The notes: generated from the sequence alone by a model not told the origin. Numbered from the stretch's first letter, positions 25,972 through 36,888 are shown. The stretch: DNA of 64,000 nt from Phycisphaeraceae bacterium (GCA_029260655.1 JAJDCU010000041.1:1-64000); one strand, 5' to 3'. A program made the numbers and translations.

Positions 25972-26459
25972 GCCACGACGATCAACCGCTGAACCAGTGG
26001 GACCCGTTCGACCCGCAGAACAAGCCCGACCCCGACGCGCCCGCCGCATCGGGCTACGCGGGTCCGGCTGCGCCCCAGCCTACGGCCGTGTTCTGCCTGG
26101 GCTGCGGGTACAACCTCACGGGGACCATGATCGGATCGACCTGCCCGGAGTGCGGGCACATTGTCGCACCTTCGTTTCACGGGCAGACGCTGCCGAGCTC
26201 AGGCAAAGCGGTCGCGTCGATGGTGCTGGGGATCTGCGCGATCGTCGGGTGCACGTTGTACGGCGTGCCCTCCTTGATCTGCGGACCGCTGGCGATCATC
26301 TTTGCCATACTCGCCCAGAAACAGGTAAAAAATGGTACCGCCGGCGGTTCGTCCACGGGCATGGCCACCGCCGGGCTGGTCTGCGGGATTATCGGCCTGG
26401 TCATGGGGCAGGCGACCGTAGGCATCTTCGTGGCGGTGATCATAGCCAATGGTTTCTGA
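25968..26459 (+). CDS. DUF4190-like zinc-ribbon membrane protein (CGYNL family)
   Basis: 163 residues: a proline-rich N-terminus, one ribbon CLGCGYNLTGTMIGSTCPEC (about residues 43-62), then two membrane helices with the loop AQKQVKNGTAGG between them, the DUF4190 layout. Translationally coupled to the carbonic-anhydrase-like gene (ATGA-type overlap), so the two products probably act together. Related in its ribbon to the proteins at 7501 and 23404. Confidence 0.75.
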   Translation: MSHDDQPLNQWDPFDPQNKPDPDAPAASGYAGPAAPQPTAVFCLGCGYNLTGTMIGSTCPECGHIVAPSFHGQTLPSSGKAVASMVLGICAIVGCTLYGVPSLICGPLAIIFAILAQKQVKNGTAGGSSTGMATAGLVCGIIGLVMGQATVGIFVAVIIANGF

Positions 26460-26490
26460 CCCCCGCCTGAGCCGCCTTGCCAACAGCCTC

Positions 26491-27939
26491 TCACCCAAGC
26501 CATACCGGGACCTGCACCCACAGGTACGCCGTCATCAGCGCCATGTAACACAGCGTCACGAACACGATCAGTATGAGGCTGAGCTTGCCGCTGCGCAGTG
26601 ATGCGGGCATCGCCCGGCGCAGCTTCACGTGATTCAGCAGGATCAGGGCCGTCGCGTAGATGACCGTCCCGACGAAGCCGATCACGGCGCTGGTGATCAT
26701 CAGGGTCCCGGGTGTGTCCAGGTACATGGTGACGCTGGTGATCACCGCGCCGCCGAGCACGAGCCCGTAGTACCAGGGCCGCTGGTCGTGCTTGGCTACC
26801 GCGGGGAACATCTCGGTGATCGCGTCGAGGTGTATCCGGCTGACGCAGTCCGCGGTCGCCAGCCAGGTATCCGCCAAGAACGCCGCGGCGATCACCAGGA
26901 ACAATATCCGGCCGAAGTCCCCCCACGTCACCTCGAAGAAGCGCGACTGCACCACCGCGATGTCAAAGCCCTCCGGCAACAAACCCTCGGGGCGCAGAAG
27001 TGCATATGCCAGCAGGCAGGTCATCAGCGTCGTCGCCAGGTTCCCCGTGATCCCGATCAACGTCTCGATGCACAGGTACCGGTACCACCGCCGCAGGACC
27101 GACGGCGCCTCGGGTGATTCTTCGGGAAGCATCGGCTCGCCGACACGGATCGGCTCGGCGCCGCTGCGGAACCCCGTGATCTTCTGGCTATGCGACGCCA
27201 TCCCGACGCCCTTCTCGCGGATCCAGTACGAGTAGAACAGCGTCCAGAACCCGCCGAGTCCGGCGAACGTGATCGCGGTCAGCAGCCGGGACGCATCGGC
27301 CTCCACATCCAGCGACTTCATGCCCTCGACGTCGATCGTGAATAGCCCCTGAACAAACGGGAACAACTCCGCCCGGACCGTCGGGTGGCAGCACGCGACA
27401 ACCATCCCCAGCAAAGACACGACCGCCACGATCTTCATCACCCATTCGATCAGACGGTATACGCTCTTGGCGAAGACGATCGCGATCGTAAAAACAACGA
27501 TCGACGACTGCGCCCAGAAAAGCGACTGCGCCTCACGGCCCCAATCCAGGGGGAAGTACGGCTCCGTCGCCGCCGCGATCGCTGTTCCACCCGCCGACGC
27601 AAAGGCCCCGAACCAGAAAAACGAGACCGTAAACAGCACCCACAGCGCGACCCCGAACGCCTTGTTCAGCCTGAAGAACCCCTTGAACACCCCCTCCCCG
27701 GTCAGCAAGGTGTACCGGCCGATCTCGAACGTCAGCGGGAACTGCAGCAGGCACGCCGGGATCAGCAGCACCAGAAACACCAGCCCGTACTTCGCCACCA
27801 CGTAAGGCCACCAGATCAGTTCCCCGCTGCCCTGCGCCAGCGCCATCCACACCAGCCCGGGTCCAAGCAGCTTCAGGTAGCCCGGCGGGGAAGGTAGCGG
27901 CCGGTGTGTGAACGAGGGTTGCGGTGAGCGCTTAGACAT
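26491..27939 (-). CDS. Nramp-related membrane transporter lacking the DPGN motif
   Basis: 482 residues with 11-12 predicted membrane helices. The first helix, GPGLVWMALAQGSGELIWWP, aligns with the Nramp TM1 signature, but the metal-binding DPGN is replaced by GSGE, and the TM6 metal-binding methionine/proline region is also absent (GLGGFWTLFYSYW). It is therefore a divergent APC-superfamily transporter and may not carry divalent transition metals. ATG 27939 (MSKRSPQPS) is used. The long upstream in-frame stretch is not protein-like. Related proteins are annotated in planctomycetes as Nramp family without known substrate. Confidence 0.78.
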   Translation of the reverse strand: MSKRSPQPSFTHRPLPSPPGYLKLLGPGLVWMALAQGSGELIWWPYVVAKYGLVFLVLLIPACLLQFPLTFEIGRYTLLTGEGVFKGFFRLNKAFGVALWVLFTVSFFWFGAFASAGGTAIAAATEPYFPLDWGREAQSLFWAQSSIVVFTIAIVFAKSVYRLIEWVMKIVAVVSLLGMVVACCHPTVRAELFPFVQGLFTIDVEGMKSLDVEADASRLLTAITFAGLGGFWTLFYSYWIREKGVGMASHSQKITGFRSGAEPIRVGEPMLPEESPEAPSVLRRWYRYLCIETLIGITGNLATTLMTCLLAYALLRPEGLLPEGFDIAVVQSRFFEVTWGDFGRILFLVIAAAFLADTWLATADCVSRIHLDAITEMFPAVAKHDQRPWYYGLVLGGAVITSVTMYLDTPGTLMITSAVIGFVGTVIYATALILLNHVKLRRAMPASLRSGKLSLILIVFVTLCYMALMTAYLWVQVPVWLG

Positions 27940-28262
27940 GGACCGGCATTGTCGGAGACGCGCCACAAAACCGCAACCCGTTGCCGCACACGGGCCGTCT
28001 CTTTCGGATGAAAGCGCATCGATGTGCCGCCCTGTTTTTCCACACGGCCTGTGGCACGTATCCCCCAAAGACGGTCGGTCGATACACCCCACACCCAACC
28101 CATCAACATGGGCCCCATTTAGCCCCGGCCCGCCCCCCCGGGCCACTGCCGGGCCTTTTCGATAACCGCAAACAATTATCCTTTGGGATCGGTCGATCTC
28201 TGATAAAATAGGGGGCTGAAAACGAAGTGAGTCAGAAAGATGCAAGAGAGGAATCAGACAAG

Positions 28263-29378
28263 ATGAGCGAAGCGAAGATCGTCAGTGAATTACGCAAGCA
28301 GCACGCAACCCATGCGTCGCATGATGGACATAACGGCCGAGACCTGGACACTGATCACGCCCTGACCGAGGCGATGCAGCAGGTGATCCAGCAGGCCGGG
28401 GGCGACCCGGGATCGATGACGGGCAAGCGGATACGAGAGATCATCCACACCGCGACCAAGCTGATGGCCGACGGCGCTGACGACGGTGAACTGAAGCTGG
28501 TCAGCCGAAGCGTCAAGGAATTGCGCTACGCCCTGAAGGTGTTCAGGCCGTACCAGGAGACACCCAAGATCTCGATCTTCGGCTCGGCGCGGACACCGGA
28601 GAACGACCCGACCTACCAGGCCGCCTTGACGTTCGGGAAGTTGATGGCCGATACCGGCTGGATGGTCATCACCGGCGCAGGCGGCGGGATCATGGCCGCG
28701 GGCAACGGCGGCGCGGGACGCGAGGCGTCGTTCGGCGTATCCATCCGCCTGCCCTTCGAGACCAACGCCAACGAGCACATCGTCGGCGATCCCAAACTCA
28801 TCAACTTCCGCTATTTCTTCACACGCAAGCTCATGTTCATGTGGCAGTCCAAGGCCGTTGCCCTGTTCGCCGGCGGGTTCGGCACGCAGGACGAAGGCTT
28901 CGAGGCGCTGACACTCGTCCAGACCGGCAAGGCGTCGACCATCCCGATCGTCATGGTCGACGCCCCGGGCAGGTCATACTGGAAACGCTGGGATCAGTAC
29001 GTCCGCGAAGAGCTGCTCACCGCCGGGCTGATCAACAAGGATGACCTGGCCCTGTACCGCATCTACGACGACCCGAAGGCGGCGGCACAACACGTGATTG
29101 ACTTCTACCGAAACTACCACTCTCAGCGGTTCGTCAACGATGTGCTGGTGCTGCGGATGCACCGCCCGCTAGGCGATGCTCAGGTCGAAGCGCTCAACGA
29201 CGAGTTCGCCGACCTGGTCAAGGAAGACCGGATCGCGCAGGCCGGACCGATGGACCAGGAGAAGCGCTACCGGGATCTGCCCAGACTCCGGTTCATCTTC
29301 GCCAAGCGAGCCTACGGCCGACTGCGGCTGATGGTCGATCGGATCAATGAATTCGATGTGCTAAACACGCGGACGTAG
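28263..29378 (+). CDS. LOG/TIGR00730-type Rossmann-fold protein
   Basis: 371 residues. The LOG domain (about residues 105-290) has ISIFGSARTPENDPTY, VITGAGGGIMAAGNGGAG and the catalytic loop FAGGFGTQDEGFEALTLVQ, the family PGGxGTxxE with Ala replacing Pro. LOG proteins hydrolyse nucleotide 5'-monophosphates or activate cytokinins in plants. Bacterial roles vary. An N-terminal helical region (about 100 residues) and a C-terminal extension of 85 residues make it longer than classical members. ATG 28263 is chosen over GTG 28227. AGGA is 10 bases upstream. Confidence 0.82.
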   Translation: MSEAKIVSELRKQHATHASHDGHNGRDLDTDHALTEAMQQVIQQAGGDPGSMTGKRIREIIHTATKLMADGADDGELKLVSRSVKELRYALKVFRPYQETPKISIFGSARTPENDPTYQAALTFGKLMADTGWMVITGAGGGIMAAGNGGAGREASFGVSIRLPFETNANEHIVGDPKLINFRYFFTRKLMFMWQSKAVALFAGGFGTQDEGFEALTLVQTGKASTIPIVMVDAPGRSYWKRWDQYVREELLTAGLINKDDLALYRIYDDPKAAAQHVIDFYRNYHSQRFVNDVLVLRMHRPLGDAQVEALNDEFADLVKEDRIAQAGPMDQEKRYRDLPRLRFIFAKRAYGRLRLMVDRINEFDVLNTRT

Positions 29379-29431
29379 TAACATCCCGGCAAGTCGCGCC
29401 TCAGCACGCCGTCCCCCTGCAAACCCACGAT

Positions 29432-29452
29432 GCCGCGGGCTTAACCCGTGGC
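29432..29452. terminator. Hairpin at the stop of the PilZ gene
   Basis: GCCGCGGG-CTTAA-CCCGTGGC (one G-T pair) lies between the convergent LOG and PilZ genes and touches the PilZ stop codon. No T tract. Confidence 0.4.
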
Positions 29453-29790
29453 TACCAGCCGTACATCAGGCTTGCGGGGATGGAGCCTTCGATCAGCTCG
29501 GCGCGGAGTTCGCTGCGGCCGTCGCCGCGGCGGTTAGCCCCGACGATGCGGACACGGAAGGGCTTGCCCTGGGGGTCTTCGGTGCGGATGTTGACCGTCT
29601 CTCCGACGTCCGCGGTGTTTGCGGAAGTGAACGCGAGCCCGCCGCCGCTGATGTTGACGGCCTGAGCCTGCTTGAGGATCGAACGGGGTTGGCCGTACTG
29701 ATCCATCACCGCCGCGCTGAGACTGCCCTGCCCGGCGATGCGTGGACTGGTGCGCCGGTCTTCACCGCTCCATCTGGGTTCGTATGCCAT
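29452..29790 (-). CDS. PilZ-domain protein
   Basis: 112 residues. The PilZ-like pattern is an Arg-rich N-terminal motif (WSGEDRRTSPRI) followed by QAVNISGGGLAFTS, matching the RxxxR and D/NxSxxG c-di-GMP-binding motifs, then a six-stranded barrel tail. Likely a c-di-GMP receptor, although the Asp of the second motif is Asn. ATG 29790 (MAYEPRW) is taken as start since AAAGGG lies 9 bases upstream. Confidence 0.78.
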   Translation of the reverse strand: MAYEPRWSGEDRRTSPRIAGQGSLSAAVMDQYGQPRSILKQAQAVNISGGGLAFTSANTADVGETVNIRTEDPQGKPFRVRIVGANRRGDGRSELRAELIEGSIPASLMYGW

Positions 29791-29873
29791 GTTATCGGCC
29801 CTTTCGGCTGAACATCCCGACCAATCGACAAGATCGGCAGGATCGGCCGCCAGGTTTAAGTGAGTTGTCGGCG

Positions 29874-30749
29874 TCAACGATCAGAAGGAAGGGACAGATG
29901 ATGCAGCACGATCCCGACGGCGACCGCGACGTTCAACGAATCGACACCGGGCCTCATCGGGATCGTCAACTTCTGTTGACACAGGTCGGCCCATTCACTT
30001 GCCAGCCCCTGCGGCTCGTTGCCGAACAGCACCGCGACGCCGGGGGATCCGGGGGACGCCGGCGGACGGGCGTAGTCGCTCAGGGCCGTGGCGTCATCGT
30101 CGAGGACCGCCGCGACCAGATTCATGCGATGGTCATCTCGCATCGCGATCAGGTCGTCGGCGAGACGGGGCGAGCGGACGACCGGCAGGTCGAAGACGGA
30201 GCCCATCGAAACACGGATAACCCGTCGAGCGAAGGGGTCACAACCGATATCGCTAAGCAGCAGGCCGTCGGCGCCGAGCCCGTGTGCGGCGCGTGCGATC
30301 AGTCCGAGATTCTCGGCATTACGGATCTCGGGCAGGACGACAAGCGTGCGCGCTGGCAGCAGTGACGATGCCGGCGCTTCCGGCGGGCGCTTGCCACAGG
30401 CCAGCACGCCCAGATGAAAATCGAACCCCACCACGGCGGAGAGCAAGCTGCCGGGCGCGATGTAGACCGTGACCCCGTCTGGGATAGCCGACGAGAAGTC
30501 TTCGAACCGGTGTCCGGCGATCAGCAGCGAGACGGCCTGATGCCTCGATGCCAACAGCCGGCGAACGTTGTGCTCGCCTTCACAAACGAACAGGCCAAGT
30601 TCGGCGGCGAGCTGTCGGTCCTTCAGCGCGGTGTAGGGCCTAAGGCGCGGGTCGCTGGCGTCGGTGATGTGGATTGTGTTCGTGGGCGTGTCAGTTCGCC
30701 TCGATTTCAACCGGTTCGCGCCCCTTGAGCATCGCCGCCAACCGATCAC
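29874..30749 (-). CDS. SpoU/TrmH-family RNA 2'-O-methyltransferase
   Basis: SPOUT-fold methylase. Motif 1 is [19 protein letters not shown], motif 2 [12 protein letters not shown], and motif 3 [21 protein letters not shown], forming the trefoil-knot SAM site. The N-terminal part ([31 protein letters not shown]) is the usual substrate-binding domain. Start uncertain: the only ATG in frame is 30749, which overlaps smc by 59 bases, and TTG 30710 is an alternative. Target RNA cannot be deduced. Confidence 0.88.
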   Translation of the reverse strand: MIGWRRCSRGANRLKSRRTDTPTNTIHITDASDPRLRPYTALKDRQLAAELGLFVCEGEHNVRRLLASRHQAVSLLIAGHRFEDFSSAIPDGVTVYIAPGSLLSAVVGFDFHLGVLACGKRPPEAPASSLLPARTLVVLPEIRNAENLGLIARAAHGLGADGLLLSDIGCDPFARRVIRVSMGSVFDLPVVRSPRLADDLIAMRDDHRMNLVAAVLDDDATALSDYARPPASPGSPGVAVLFGNEPQGLASEWADLCQQKLTIPMRPGVDSLNVAVAVGIVLHHLSLPSDR

Positions 30750-33700
30750 GCTGAGAGGGTGGGTCTTGGCCGTTGCCGTTGCCGTTGTCGCTGTCGTCGG
30801 GGCTGGCGGGTATGTCTTCGCTGATCACCGCGAGGGTTGTCGGGTCGGAGTCGGTCTCGGTCTCGGAAGGAGAAGCCGCAAGCGGCTGGGTGTTGGCCTC
30901 GGTGAGGTCCCTCTCTGTTTGCGAGCGGACGGCGTCATCTGAGATCTTGCCGTCGTGGCTGACCTGGTCGAACTGTACCGAGACGCGCTTGGATACGCCC
31001 CGCTCCTGCTGGGTGATCCCGTAAAGGATGTCGCAGACCTGCATCGTCCGCTTGTGGTGGGTGATGATGATGAAGTGCGACTTATCCAGGAAGCTGTGGA
31101 TGACCTGGGTAAAGCGCTCGACGTTGGCCTCGTCCAGCGCCGCGTCGACCTCGTCCAGCAAGGCGTAGGGCGACGGCCGTGTCTTGAAGATCGCCATCAA
31201 AAGCGCGACCGCGGTCATGGTTTTTTCGCCGCCTGAAAGCTGGCTGATCGAGCAGGGCTCCTTGCCCGGGGGCTTGGCGCGGATCTCGATCCCGGACTCA
31301 AGCACATCGACGTTGCCTTCTTCGTCGGGCTGGAGGAACAGGTCGGCCCGGCCCCCGCCAAAGAGCTTGCGGAACAGGCCCTCCTGGCCGGCGAAGTTTT
31401 CTTTGATCGTCTCGAACGTCTGCTCGAAACGCTTGCGGGAGTCGTCGTTGATCTGCTGGATCAGCACCTCGAGGTCGTTCTTAGCCTGCGCGATATCGCC
31501 GACCTGGTCCGCGAGCTCGTCCTGGCGGCCTTCGAGCTGGTCCTGCTCGGCGATCGCGTCGACGTTGACCGTCCCCAGCCGGGCGATCCTGCCTCGCAGG
31601 TCCGTGATCTCGGCCTCGACCGAAGCCCAGTCGATGTCGAACGGGTCGGGCTGATCGTCTGGCGTTTCAACATCCATATCAGCATCTGACGTATCGCCGT
31701 CCAGCGCACGCAGCGCGTCCTGGTCTTCTTCATCGCCCCCCGCGTCGGCGTCGCTGGGCTCATCGTCAGCCTGGGCTCCCTGCAACGCCCGCGCGTAGGC
31801 CTGGGATACGTCCAACTCCAACTGTTCATGGCCTCGCTGACACACGCCATCTGTCTTGACCTCCAGCTCACGCTGGCGGACCTGAAGCTTGTGAAGCTCA
31901 CTGTCGGCAGACTCCACCAACCCGCGTTGGGCCTGAACGTTGGCCTTGAGTTCGTTCAGCCCGGTGTCGACCTGCTCGACCTTTCGCTGCGCCAGCTCGC
32001 ACTGGATGATCAGTTCCTGGAGCTTACGCTCGGCCTCCTGGGCCTGCTGCTGGGCCTGGGCCTCGGTCGATTCAAGCTCGGCGATGCGGCTGTGATAACC
32101 CGATAGCTGGTCCTCGATCAGGCCGCACTGGCGCTGAACGTCGGCCGAGGCGATCTCGACCTGGCGGACCTGGCGCTGCGCCGACGCCAATTGCTCGGCG
32201 AGCTTGCCCGACTCGACGCGGGCGGTCGTGACGGTCTCGCGCGCCGACTCGGCCTCTTCGGTAAGCCCATCGATCAGCGCCTGCGCCGACTCAACGCGCT
32301 GTTGACGCTGGGCGGAGTCCTGCTCCAGGCGGTCGGCCTCGGCCCGGCGCCCGGTGCGCTTCTCGTCGGCCTCCTTGAGTTGGCGGTGGATCTGCTCGGC
32401 CTCGGCGGCCAACACCGGCTGCTCGCGCTCCAGACCCGTGATCTGTCCGTTACACGCTTCGAGCTTGCTGCCAAGTTCAACCGACATCGACTTGGCTTCG
32501 TAGATCGATTGCCTCAGGTCGTTGCAGACCTGCTCGGCATGCGCGGCCTGGTCGGACAATTCTGAAAGCTTCTGCGCGTCCCGGCTGATTTCCGCGTCCA
32601 GTTCGGTGATCTGCTGTTGCAGGAGCGAAAGCTCGCTGCGTCGACTGATCAGCCCGCCTGCCGCGCCGTTAAGGGGCCCGGCAAGGACCCGGCCGTCGGC
32701 TTCAAGCAGTTCGCCGGTCCGGGTCACGAACCGACAACCGTCGGGCATCTGGCCACGCAGCTCCAGGGCCTGCGCTAAATCCTCGACGATGAACGTGCGG
32801 CCAAGCAGACGCCAGACGACCGGCCCCAGCCAATCGGGGAAGCGGACCAGATCGACCGCGGCGGTGAGTTTGACGAACTTGCCATCGCCGACCTTGCGCA
32901 TCGTGCTCCCGACTTGCGCCGGCAGGGGCGGCTGGTCCATAGCTACGAAAGTGACGCGGCCGGCCAGGGATTCGACCGCGGTCTTGCCGCCGTTGTCTGA
33001 GCAGATATCGCCAAGCCGATCAACGACCAAAGCTTGCTGATACTCGCCCAGGGCCGCTTCGACGACCGCGGCGCGCTCGATGTCGGTTTCCAGGTGGTCC
33101 GCCAGGAGCCCGCGGACGAAGCGGAAGGTGCTCTGCTGGTCGTCGCCCCGAGCCGCGGCGCGTGCCAGGAAAGCCTTAACCGGATCGGCGACGCCTTCCT
33201 GCTTGTCCTGCATCTCCTGCAAGAGGGCCCGCCGGGATTCCAGGCCGGAACGTTTTTCCTTGGCGTCGCCGAGCGTCTCGGTCAGGCCGCGTTGCTCGGC
33301 GTCGAATCGCTGGGCCTGCTGCTGCTGCTGTTCGAGTTGGCGGGTCTCTTCATCGAGAAGCTGCTGCGCTTCGGCGCGCTTGACGGTTGCGGTGTCACGG
33401 GCGCTTAGCAGTTCTTCAAGCTGCTCACTGACGCTGCAGGAGCGTTCGTCCAGTTTCTGGCGGGTCGAGACGAGGTTGCTTTCGAACGTGTCCAGCGAAG
33501 TGATCTCGTTGTGGAGCTGGGACGTGCGGCGCAGCAGGTTGATGATGCCGGCCTTGTCGTCCTCGAGCTGGGACCGCTTCTCGTTAAGTTCGTGCTGGAG
33601 GGTGCGGTATTCGTCCTGGGCGGCTTCGAGGCGCAACTCACTGGCCTGCTGCTGCTGGGCCAACCGATCGACCTGCTCGATCTGCTCCAGATGATCGCTG

Positions 33701-34722
33701 TTGAGTTTTTCTTTGCTGGCTGTCAGCTCCGCGAAGCGGTCGGTGTCGCGCTGGGTCTGACGGCGTGCGTCTTCAAGTGAAGTCCGTGCGTAATTGATCC
33801 GCTGCTGGGCCTGGTCCTTGCCGGCCTGCTGTTCGAGTCGCTCGTGGTCGAGGCGTTTTTGCCGGCCCAGCACGGACTGCCGCTCGAGTTCGGCGTCGTC
33901 GACGGCACGCTCCTGATCGGCCAGGTGACGCGCCGCGGCGGTGCGGTCGGCCTCGGCCTGCTCGAGCAGCTCGGACAAGTCGCCCAAATCGGACTGGAGC
34001 TTGTGGTACTCGGCCAGGGCGTAGCTCAGCTGCAACTCGCGCAGACGCGCGTTGTGTTGCTGGTACGACCGGGCGCGCGCGGCCTGCATCTTCACACTCC
34101 GCAGGCGGCGCTCGGTGTCTTCCAGACGTTGGCGGACCAGCTCCAGATTCCGCTCGGTGCGTTCGAGCTTGCGGATGGCTTCTTTTTTGCGGGCCTTGAA
34201 CCGGCTGATCCCGGCGGCCTCCTCGAAGATCGTTCGGCGCTCGGTGGCGTTGGACTGCAAGAGTACGTCGACCTTGCCCTGCTCGATCACCGAGTAGGCC
34301 TCGGTCCCGATGCCGGTATCCATGAACAGCTCACGGATGTCACGCAGACGGACCCGGTGGTTGTTCAGCAGATACTCGCTGGTGCCGTCGCGGAAGAGCT
34401 GGCGGGTAACGGCGACGTCGTCCTGATCGAGTGCGAGGTGGCGTGTCCCGTCGGGCCTTTGGGCGTTGTCGAAGGTGAGGGTAACCGAGGCCATCCCGGA
34501 GGGTTTGCGGTTCGCCGAGCCGTTGAAGATGACATCCATCATCGCGCCGCCGCGCAGGCTCTTGGCGGACTGCTCGCCGAGGACCCACTTGATGGCGTCA
34601 ACGATATTGGATTTGCCGCAGCCGTTGGGCCCGACGATCCCGACCACGGGCGCGTCAAAGGCGATCTCGGTCTTGTCGGCGAACGACTTGAATCCCGCCA
34701 AAGTTACCTTGGCTAAGCGCAT
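30691..34722 (-). CDS. smc: Chromosome segregation ATPase SMC
   Basis: 1343 residues. The N-terminal head has [20 protein letters not shown] and Walker [18 protein letters not shown]. The chain continues through two long coiled coils around a hinge (about residues 510-690), then the signature [20 protein letters not shown] and Walker [20 protein letters not shown] 34722 (MRLAKVT) is chosen since GGAGG lies 7 bases upstream. The earlier ATG 34737 lies inside that region. An Asp/Glu-rich insertion ([19 protein letters not shown]) interrupts the C-terminal coiled coil, and a 110-residue acidic C-terminal tail carries an in-frame copy of the REP-like palindrome (30874-30887). Both are unusual for SMC. 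Confidence 0.95.
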   Translation of the reverse strand: MRLAKVTLAGFKSFADKTEIAFDAPVVGIVGPNGCGKSNIVDAIKWVLGEQSAKSLRGGAMMDVIFNGSANRKPSGMASVTLTFDNAQRPDGTRHLALDQDDVAVTRQLFRDGTSEYLLNNHRVRLRDIRELFMDTGIGTEAYSVIEQGKVDVLLQSNATERRTIFEEAAGISRFKARKKEAIRKLERTERNLELVRQRLEDTERRLRSVKMQAARARSYQQHNARLRELQLSYALAEYHKLQSDLGDLSELLEQAEADRTAAARHLADQERAVDDAELERQSVLGRQKRLDHERLEQQAGKDQAQQRINYARTSLEDARRQTQRDTDRFAELTASKEKLNSDHLEQIEQVDRLAQQQQASELRLEAAQDEYRTLQHELNEKRSQLEDDKAGIINLLRRTSQLHNEITSLDTFESNLVSTRQKLDERSCSVSEQLEELLSARDTATVKRAEAQQLLDEETRQLEQQQQQAQRFDAEQRGLTETLGDAKEKRSGLESRRALLQEMQDKQEGVADPVKAFLARAAARGDDQQSTFRFVRGLLADHLETDIERAAVVEAALGEYQQALVVDRLGDICSDNGGKTAVESLAGRVTFVAMDQPPLPAQVGSTMRKVGDGKFVKLTAAVDLVRFPDWLGPVVWRLLGRTFIVEDLAQALELRGQMPDGCRFVTRTGELLEADGRVLAGPLNGAAGGLISRRSELSLLQQQITELDAEISRDAQKLSELSDQAAHAEQVCNDLRQSIYEAKSMSVELGSKLEACNGQITGLEREQPVLAAEAEQIHRQLKEADEKRTGRRAEADRLEQDSAQRQQRVESAQALIDGLTEEAESARETVTTARVESGKLAEQLASAQRQVRQVEIASADVQRQCGLIEDQLSGYHSRIAELESTEAQAQQQAQEAERKLQELIIQCELAQRKVEQVDTGLNELKANVQAQRGLVESADSELHKLQVRQRELEVKTDGVCQRGHEQLELDVSQAYARALQGAQADDEPSDADAGGDEEDQDALRALDGDTSDADMDVETPDDQPDPFDIDWASVEAEITDLRGRIARLGTVNVDAIAEQDQLEGRQDELADQVGDIAQAKNDLEVLIQQINDDSRKRFEQTFETIKENFAGQEGLFRKLFGGGRADLFLQPDEEGNVDVLESGIEIRAKPPGKEPCSISQLSGGEKTMTAVALLMAIFKTRPSPYALLDEVDAALDEANVERFTQVIHSFLDKSHFIIITHHKRTMQVCDILYGITQQERGVSKRVSVQFDQVSHDGKISDDAVRSQTERDLTEANTQPLAASPSETETDSDPTTLAVISEDIPASPDDSDNGNGNGQDPPSQRDRLAAMLKGREPVEIEAN
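30874..30887. repeat. REP-like palindrome inside the smc C-terminal tail
   Basis: Exact AGCCGCAAGCGGCT, in frame within codons for the acidic tail (around QPLAAS). See 4112 and 19860 for the other copies. Confidence 0.55.
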
Positions 34723-34878
34723 AGGATCGACCTCCATGTCGATAGGTTCTTCATCGTCAGGCGGCGGCCCCCGGCTCCAAAAGGTCCGGCTATCACAGGC
34801 CCTGTCCCGCGAGGCCCGGCCTCCAAGGCCCGGGCGGTTTCTCTCCCCACATACATCATAAACAGCGGCCTTGTCACG

Positions 34879-36888
34879 CTACCTGCTGGACGTGCGTTTA
34901 GGGGTTTGTGCATCGTCGGCCGAGTCGGGCCGGGTTGTCAAGGCCTGGCCATCGTCCGGGGAGCCATCGGCGTCCAACCGCCCTACCGGCTGCTCGTCGA
35001 CGACCTCGGGCCCGGTCTCAGGACGAAGCTGTTTGATCTGGGTGTTTTCCAGGTCGGCGATCTGCTTGGCCAGCGGGCTGGCGACCACCTCGATCGAGGC
35101 GGGGATGTCTCCCTGCTTGCACAGTTGATACACGACGTCGACCACCTGGCTGTATGTCATGCCCAGGCCCAGGTTGGGCTGCTCGAGTGTAGGCTTATGC
35201 CCCAGCAGGTAGACCAGGGTTTTCAGATCGGCCCTGGCCTTGAGCGTCACCGACGACGGGGCGTCGGGCTCGTTCAGTGAAGCGGGCTGGTAGAACACGT
35301 CCAGGTGCGTCTGCTCAGGCCGCATCGTCAGCATCAGGCGGTTGTCCCACAGCCGCGCCAGCAGCGGGGCCTTGAAACCCAGGTCCGGGCTGAAGATAAC
35401 GATCCGCGGCACGCCGACCTGCGAGATGTAGACCAGCGGCTTTTCGGCGGGGACCGCGTCGATGACGTATTTCAGCCCCGTGCCTGACGCGTCGGGGATG
35501 CTGACCCGGCCGGTCGTGATAAGCCGATCGTTGATCGCCGCCAGCGACTCGTAGGCCGTGACCCGGACCACGGTGTCTTGATCGTCCAGCAGGTCCTTGA
35601 GCGTGCCCGAGCCCTTGAGCGATCTGGGCAGCATGACCAGCGCCCGCGCCACGCGCGCCCGGACGGCGGGGTCTTCGTGGATAGCCAGGTCTGCCAGCGA
35701 ATGGCTGGCTCGCTCGTCGCCGAGCCAGGCCCCGGCCTCCAGTGCCGACAGACGTAGCTGCAGATCACCGTGCCCGTAATACCCGCGCAAGACCTCGACG
35801 ACCGGCCTACCCAGCGCCTGCCAGGCGAGCCGGACCGACCACTGGGTCTGGGGATCGTCCTGGAGCACCTGCGCCAACATCTGCGCCTGCTGGGGCTCGA
35901 AACCCGGGCCGGTCTGCATGTACATGTGCATCAGCAGGTCGACCAACTCGGCGGGGTTGGCCTGGTATCTCGGCGGGACATGGATCTTGATCAGTTGATC
36001 GGTCATCGGTTTGGCCAGCGGCTTGCGGTCGGTGGTCTTGCCGAAGCGTTCGTTGATGCGGTCTGCGATCCCCCGGCTGCGCGTGTAGCTGGATTGGTTG
36101 AGGACCAGCTCAAGGGAGCGCGGCGCGGTGGTTTTACCGCCGGCTACGACCATAGCCTGCAACTGACCGAACTGCTTGGGTTCGCCGGTGCTGGGCTGGT
36201 CGTGGTAGGGGTTGTCGTAGATCGGGCCGTAGGCGGTGGCCTGCTCGTGCATGAACTTGAACGCGGCGTTGGCGCCGTTGATCCCTAGTTCGGCGGTCCA
36301 GAGCGTGCCGCCGGCGAGACTGGTGGTCTGCGAATCAACAGCGGTGACCAGGACATCGAACCGCAGGCCCGGTGTCGCGCCCGGGGGGATCAGCCCGTCG
36401 ATCCGAACGACCGCGGTGTTGGGGTCTGCCAGAACCCGTTCGGGGGTCATGTGCAGGGTATCCATACTGGCGCTGCCCAGACCGTACTTTCTCATCTGGT
36501 TAATCAGCGCCAGCCGCAGGGGCGCGGGGACACTGGTCGAGCCGGTGCCGTTGAGGTTGACGACGATGCCGTAACCGCTGACAAGCAACGGGCGCTCCGA
36601 GCCTGATCGCAGTCGCGCCAGCGAGCCGATGGTGCCTCGGAGGTAGGCCGGGCCGGTGTAGGTCGGCGCGGGGGCGCCGCCGGGGGCATTGACCGGGGCG
36701 CTGGGCGGAGTCTCACAGCCGGGCAACACCAAGGCGCAGACCCAGACCAAGGCCGTGATCCAGCCCAATAACCGCCCGTGTCGGACCGGACGCCGACCGC
36801 CGCCGGACATAGCCTGTGAGGTCCCAGGCAACCCGTGGCCATGGCGCGACCGCCAGGCACCGTCTCGCAGATTGTTAACCATAGTCAT
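34879..36888 (-). CDS. FlgI-like lipoprotein with HEAT repeats
   Basis: 669 residues. After a basic N-terminus comes a signal helix ending in a lipobox, VCALVLPGC (Cys near residue 58), predicting a lipoprotein. Residues 85-240 resemble the N-terminal half of flagellar P-ring protein FlgI: GTIGSLARLRSGSERPLLVSG, GYGIVVNLNGTGST, then IPPGATPGLRFDVLVTAVDS and LAGGTLWTAEL. A HEAT-type repeat region follows (about 365-455, LSALEAGAWLGDERASHSLA...). The C-terminus is acidic. Ordinary FlgI is a periplasmic, non-lipidated protein of about 365 residues without HEAT repeats, so this is an atypical hybrid. Two flagellins lie 15 kb away. An internal ATG at 36807 is a possible alternative start. Confidence 0.72.
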   Translation of the reverse strand: MTMVNNLRDGAWRSRHGHGLPGTSQAMSGGGRRPVRHGRLLGWITALVWVCALVLPGCETPPSAPVNAPGGAPAPTYTGPAYLRGTIGSLARLRSGSERPLLVSGYGIVVNLNGTGSTSVPAPLRLALINQMRKYGLGSASMDTLHMTPERVLADPNTAVVRIDGLIPPGATPGLRFDVLVTAVDSQTTSLAGGTLWTAELGINGANAAFKFMHEQATAYGPIYDNPYHDQPSTGEPKQFGQLQAMVVAGGKTTAPRSLELVLNQSSYTRSRGIADRINERFGKTTDRKPLAKPMTDQLIKIHVPPRYQANPAELVDLLMHMYMQTGPGFEPQQAQMLAQVLQDDPQTQWSVRLAWQALGRPVVEVLRGYYGHGDLQLRLSALEAGAWLGDERASHSLADLAIHEDPAVRARVARALVMLPRSLKGSGTLKDLLDDQDTVVRVTAYESLAAINDRLITTGRVSIPDASGTGLKYVIDAVPAEKPLVYISQVGVPRIVIFSPDLGFKAPLLARLWDNRLMLTMRPEQTHLDVFYQPASLNEPDAPSSVTLKARADLKTLVYLLGHKPTLEQPNLGLGMTYSQVVDVVYQLCKQGDIPASIEVVASPLAKQIADLENTQIKQLRPETGPEVVDEQPVGRLDADGSPDDGQALTTRPDSADDAQTPKRTSSR

